Of a DNA stretch of 6,896 nt, positions 6,710-6,896 are shown one piece after another. Positions within the stretch are counted from its first letter, which is position 1. Each line of letters starts with the position of its first letter. The DNA lies in the NCBI GenBank assembly GCA_019247135.1, contig JAFAPL010001019.1, forward strand, positions 1-6,896, in the 5' to 3' direction. The position numbers were made by a program, and so were the translations under genes. Source of the stretch: Chloroflexota bacterium (GTDB lineage: Bacteria; Chloroflexota; UBA6077; CF-72). Under the pieces are notes generated by a model. That model searched no databases. It was not told the DNA's origin and was given only the letters and a program-made list of their open reading frames with translations.

Positions 6710-6896
6710 ATGATCGACGCTACTGTAGACGATGAACTGACGACTGTAGAAGCAAACATCCGTGCAGTTCGCAGATTCTGGCAAGCTTTCAACGATCATA
6801 ACCTCGACGTGTGGGATGAGGTCTGCTCCGAATCCTTCGTCAACCACGATCCAGGTCTGCCCACACCGGATGCCGACCTGCCAACCGTCAAGCACA
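6710..6896 (+). CDS. SnoaL-like (NTF2 fold) ester-cyclase-type protein, N-terminal 62 residues; 3' end outside window
   Basis: ATG 6710 follows GAGGAG (6698-6703) at six bases, a good ribosome binding site. The visible 62 residues have a first helix VRRFWQAFNDHNLDVWDEV, then FVNHDPGLP, the pattern seen at the start of SnoaL-like polyketide cyclase/ester cyclase family proteins (helix with F-x-x-F/W, then a strand ending in x-H-D-P). Members have an NTF2-like cone fold of about 130-150 residues, so more than half is missing here. Most bacterial homologues have no known substrate. It is divergent from a broken regulator that may once have controlled it. A hairpin, GGCTGC (6670-6675) with GCAGCC (6679-6684), lies in its leader. 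Confidence 0.85.
   Translation, partial: MIDATVDDELTTVEANIRAVRRFWQAFNDHNLDVWDEVCSESFVNHDPGLPTPDADLPTVKH

Noticed and set aside
6662..6895. 77-codon open frame on the minus strand
   Set aside because: It is antisense to the SnoaL-like gene, which has a good ribosome binding site and family motifs.

Overview
The window is GC-rich, gene-dense bacterial DNA. The gene families point tentatively to a high-GC soil-type bacterium such as a Chloroflexota member or an actinomycete: a very long TPR protein of the CHAT type, a bacterial galactose-oxidase-like enzyme, a Tat-exported partner, and a LuxR/AfsR-type regulatory ATPase divergent from a SnoaL-like gene. No marker gene fixes the taxon. Everything except the last gene reads on the minus strand.

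Right to left, in the direction of transcription: at 6710-6896 a SnoaL-like ester-cyclase-type gene starts on the plus strand and leaves the window. Divergent from it, after an intergenic region with short direct repeats, lies a decayed locus. A STAND-type regulatory ATPase (5982-6574) carries two frameshifts and is cut off in mid-domain. It is followed almost at once by an NmrA-like NAD(P)-binding oxidoreductase gene (5298-5972) with an internal deletion and an in-frame amber codon. The deletions suggest real gene decay rather than sequencing error alone.

Next is a compact two-gene operon with a 4-base stop/start overlap: a copper-radical oxidase of the galactose/glyoxal oxidase family with all five cofactor residues but no signal peptide (3660-5081), then a 331-residue beta-propeller-like protein with a twin-arginine type signal peptide (2668-3663). 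The arrangement recalls tyrosinase MelC2 with its Tat-signal partner MelC1 in Streptomyces, so export of the oxidase by hitchhiking on its partner is a testable idea.

After a 265-base gap holding two perfect hairpins and a possible small ORF, a long TPR protein starts at 2402 and runs off the left edge after 800 codons. Its last residues match the helix that normally precedes a CHAT (caspase-like) protease domain, which would lie outside the window.

The best candidates for new biology are the signal-less copper oxidase with its Tat partner, and the TPR-CHAT gene with its structured leader and small upstream ORF.
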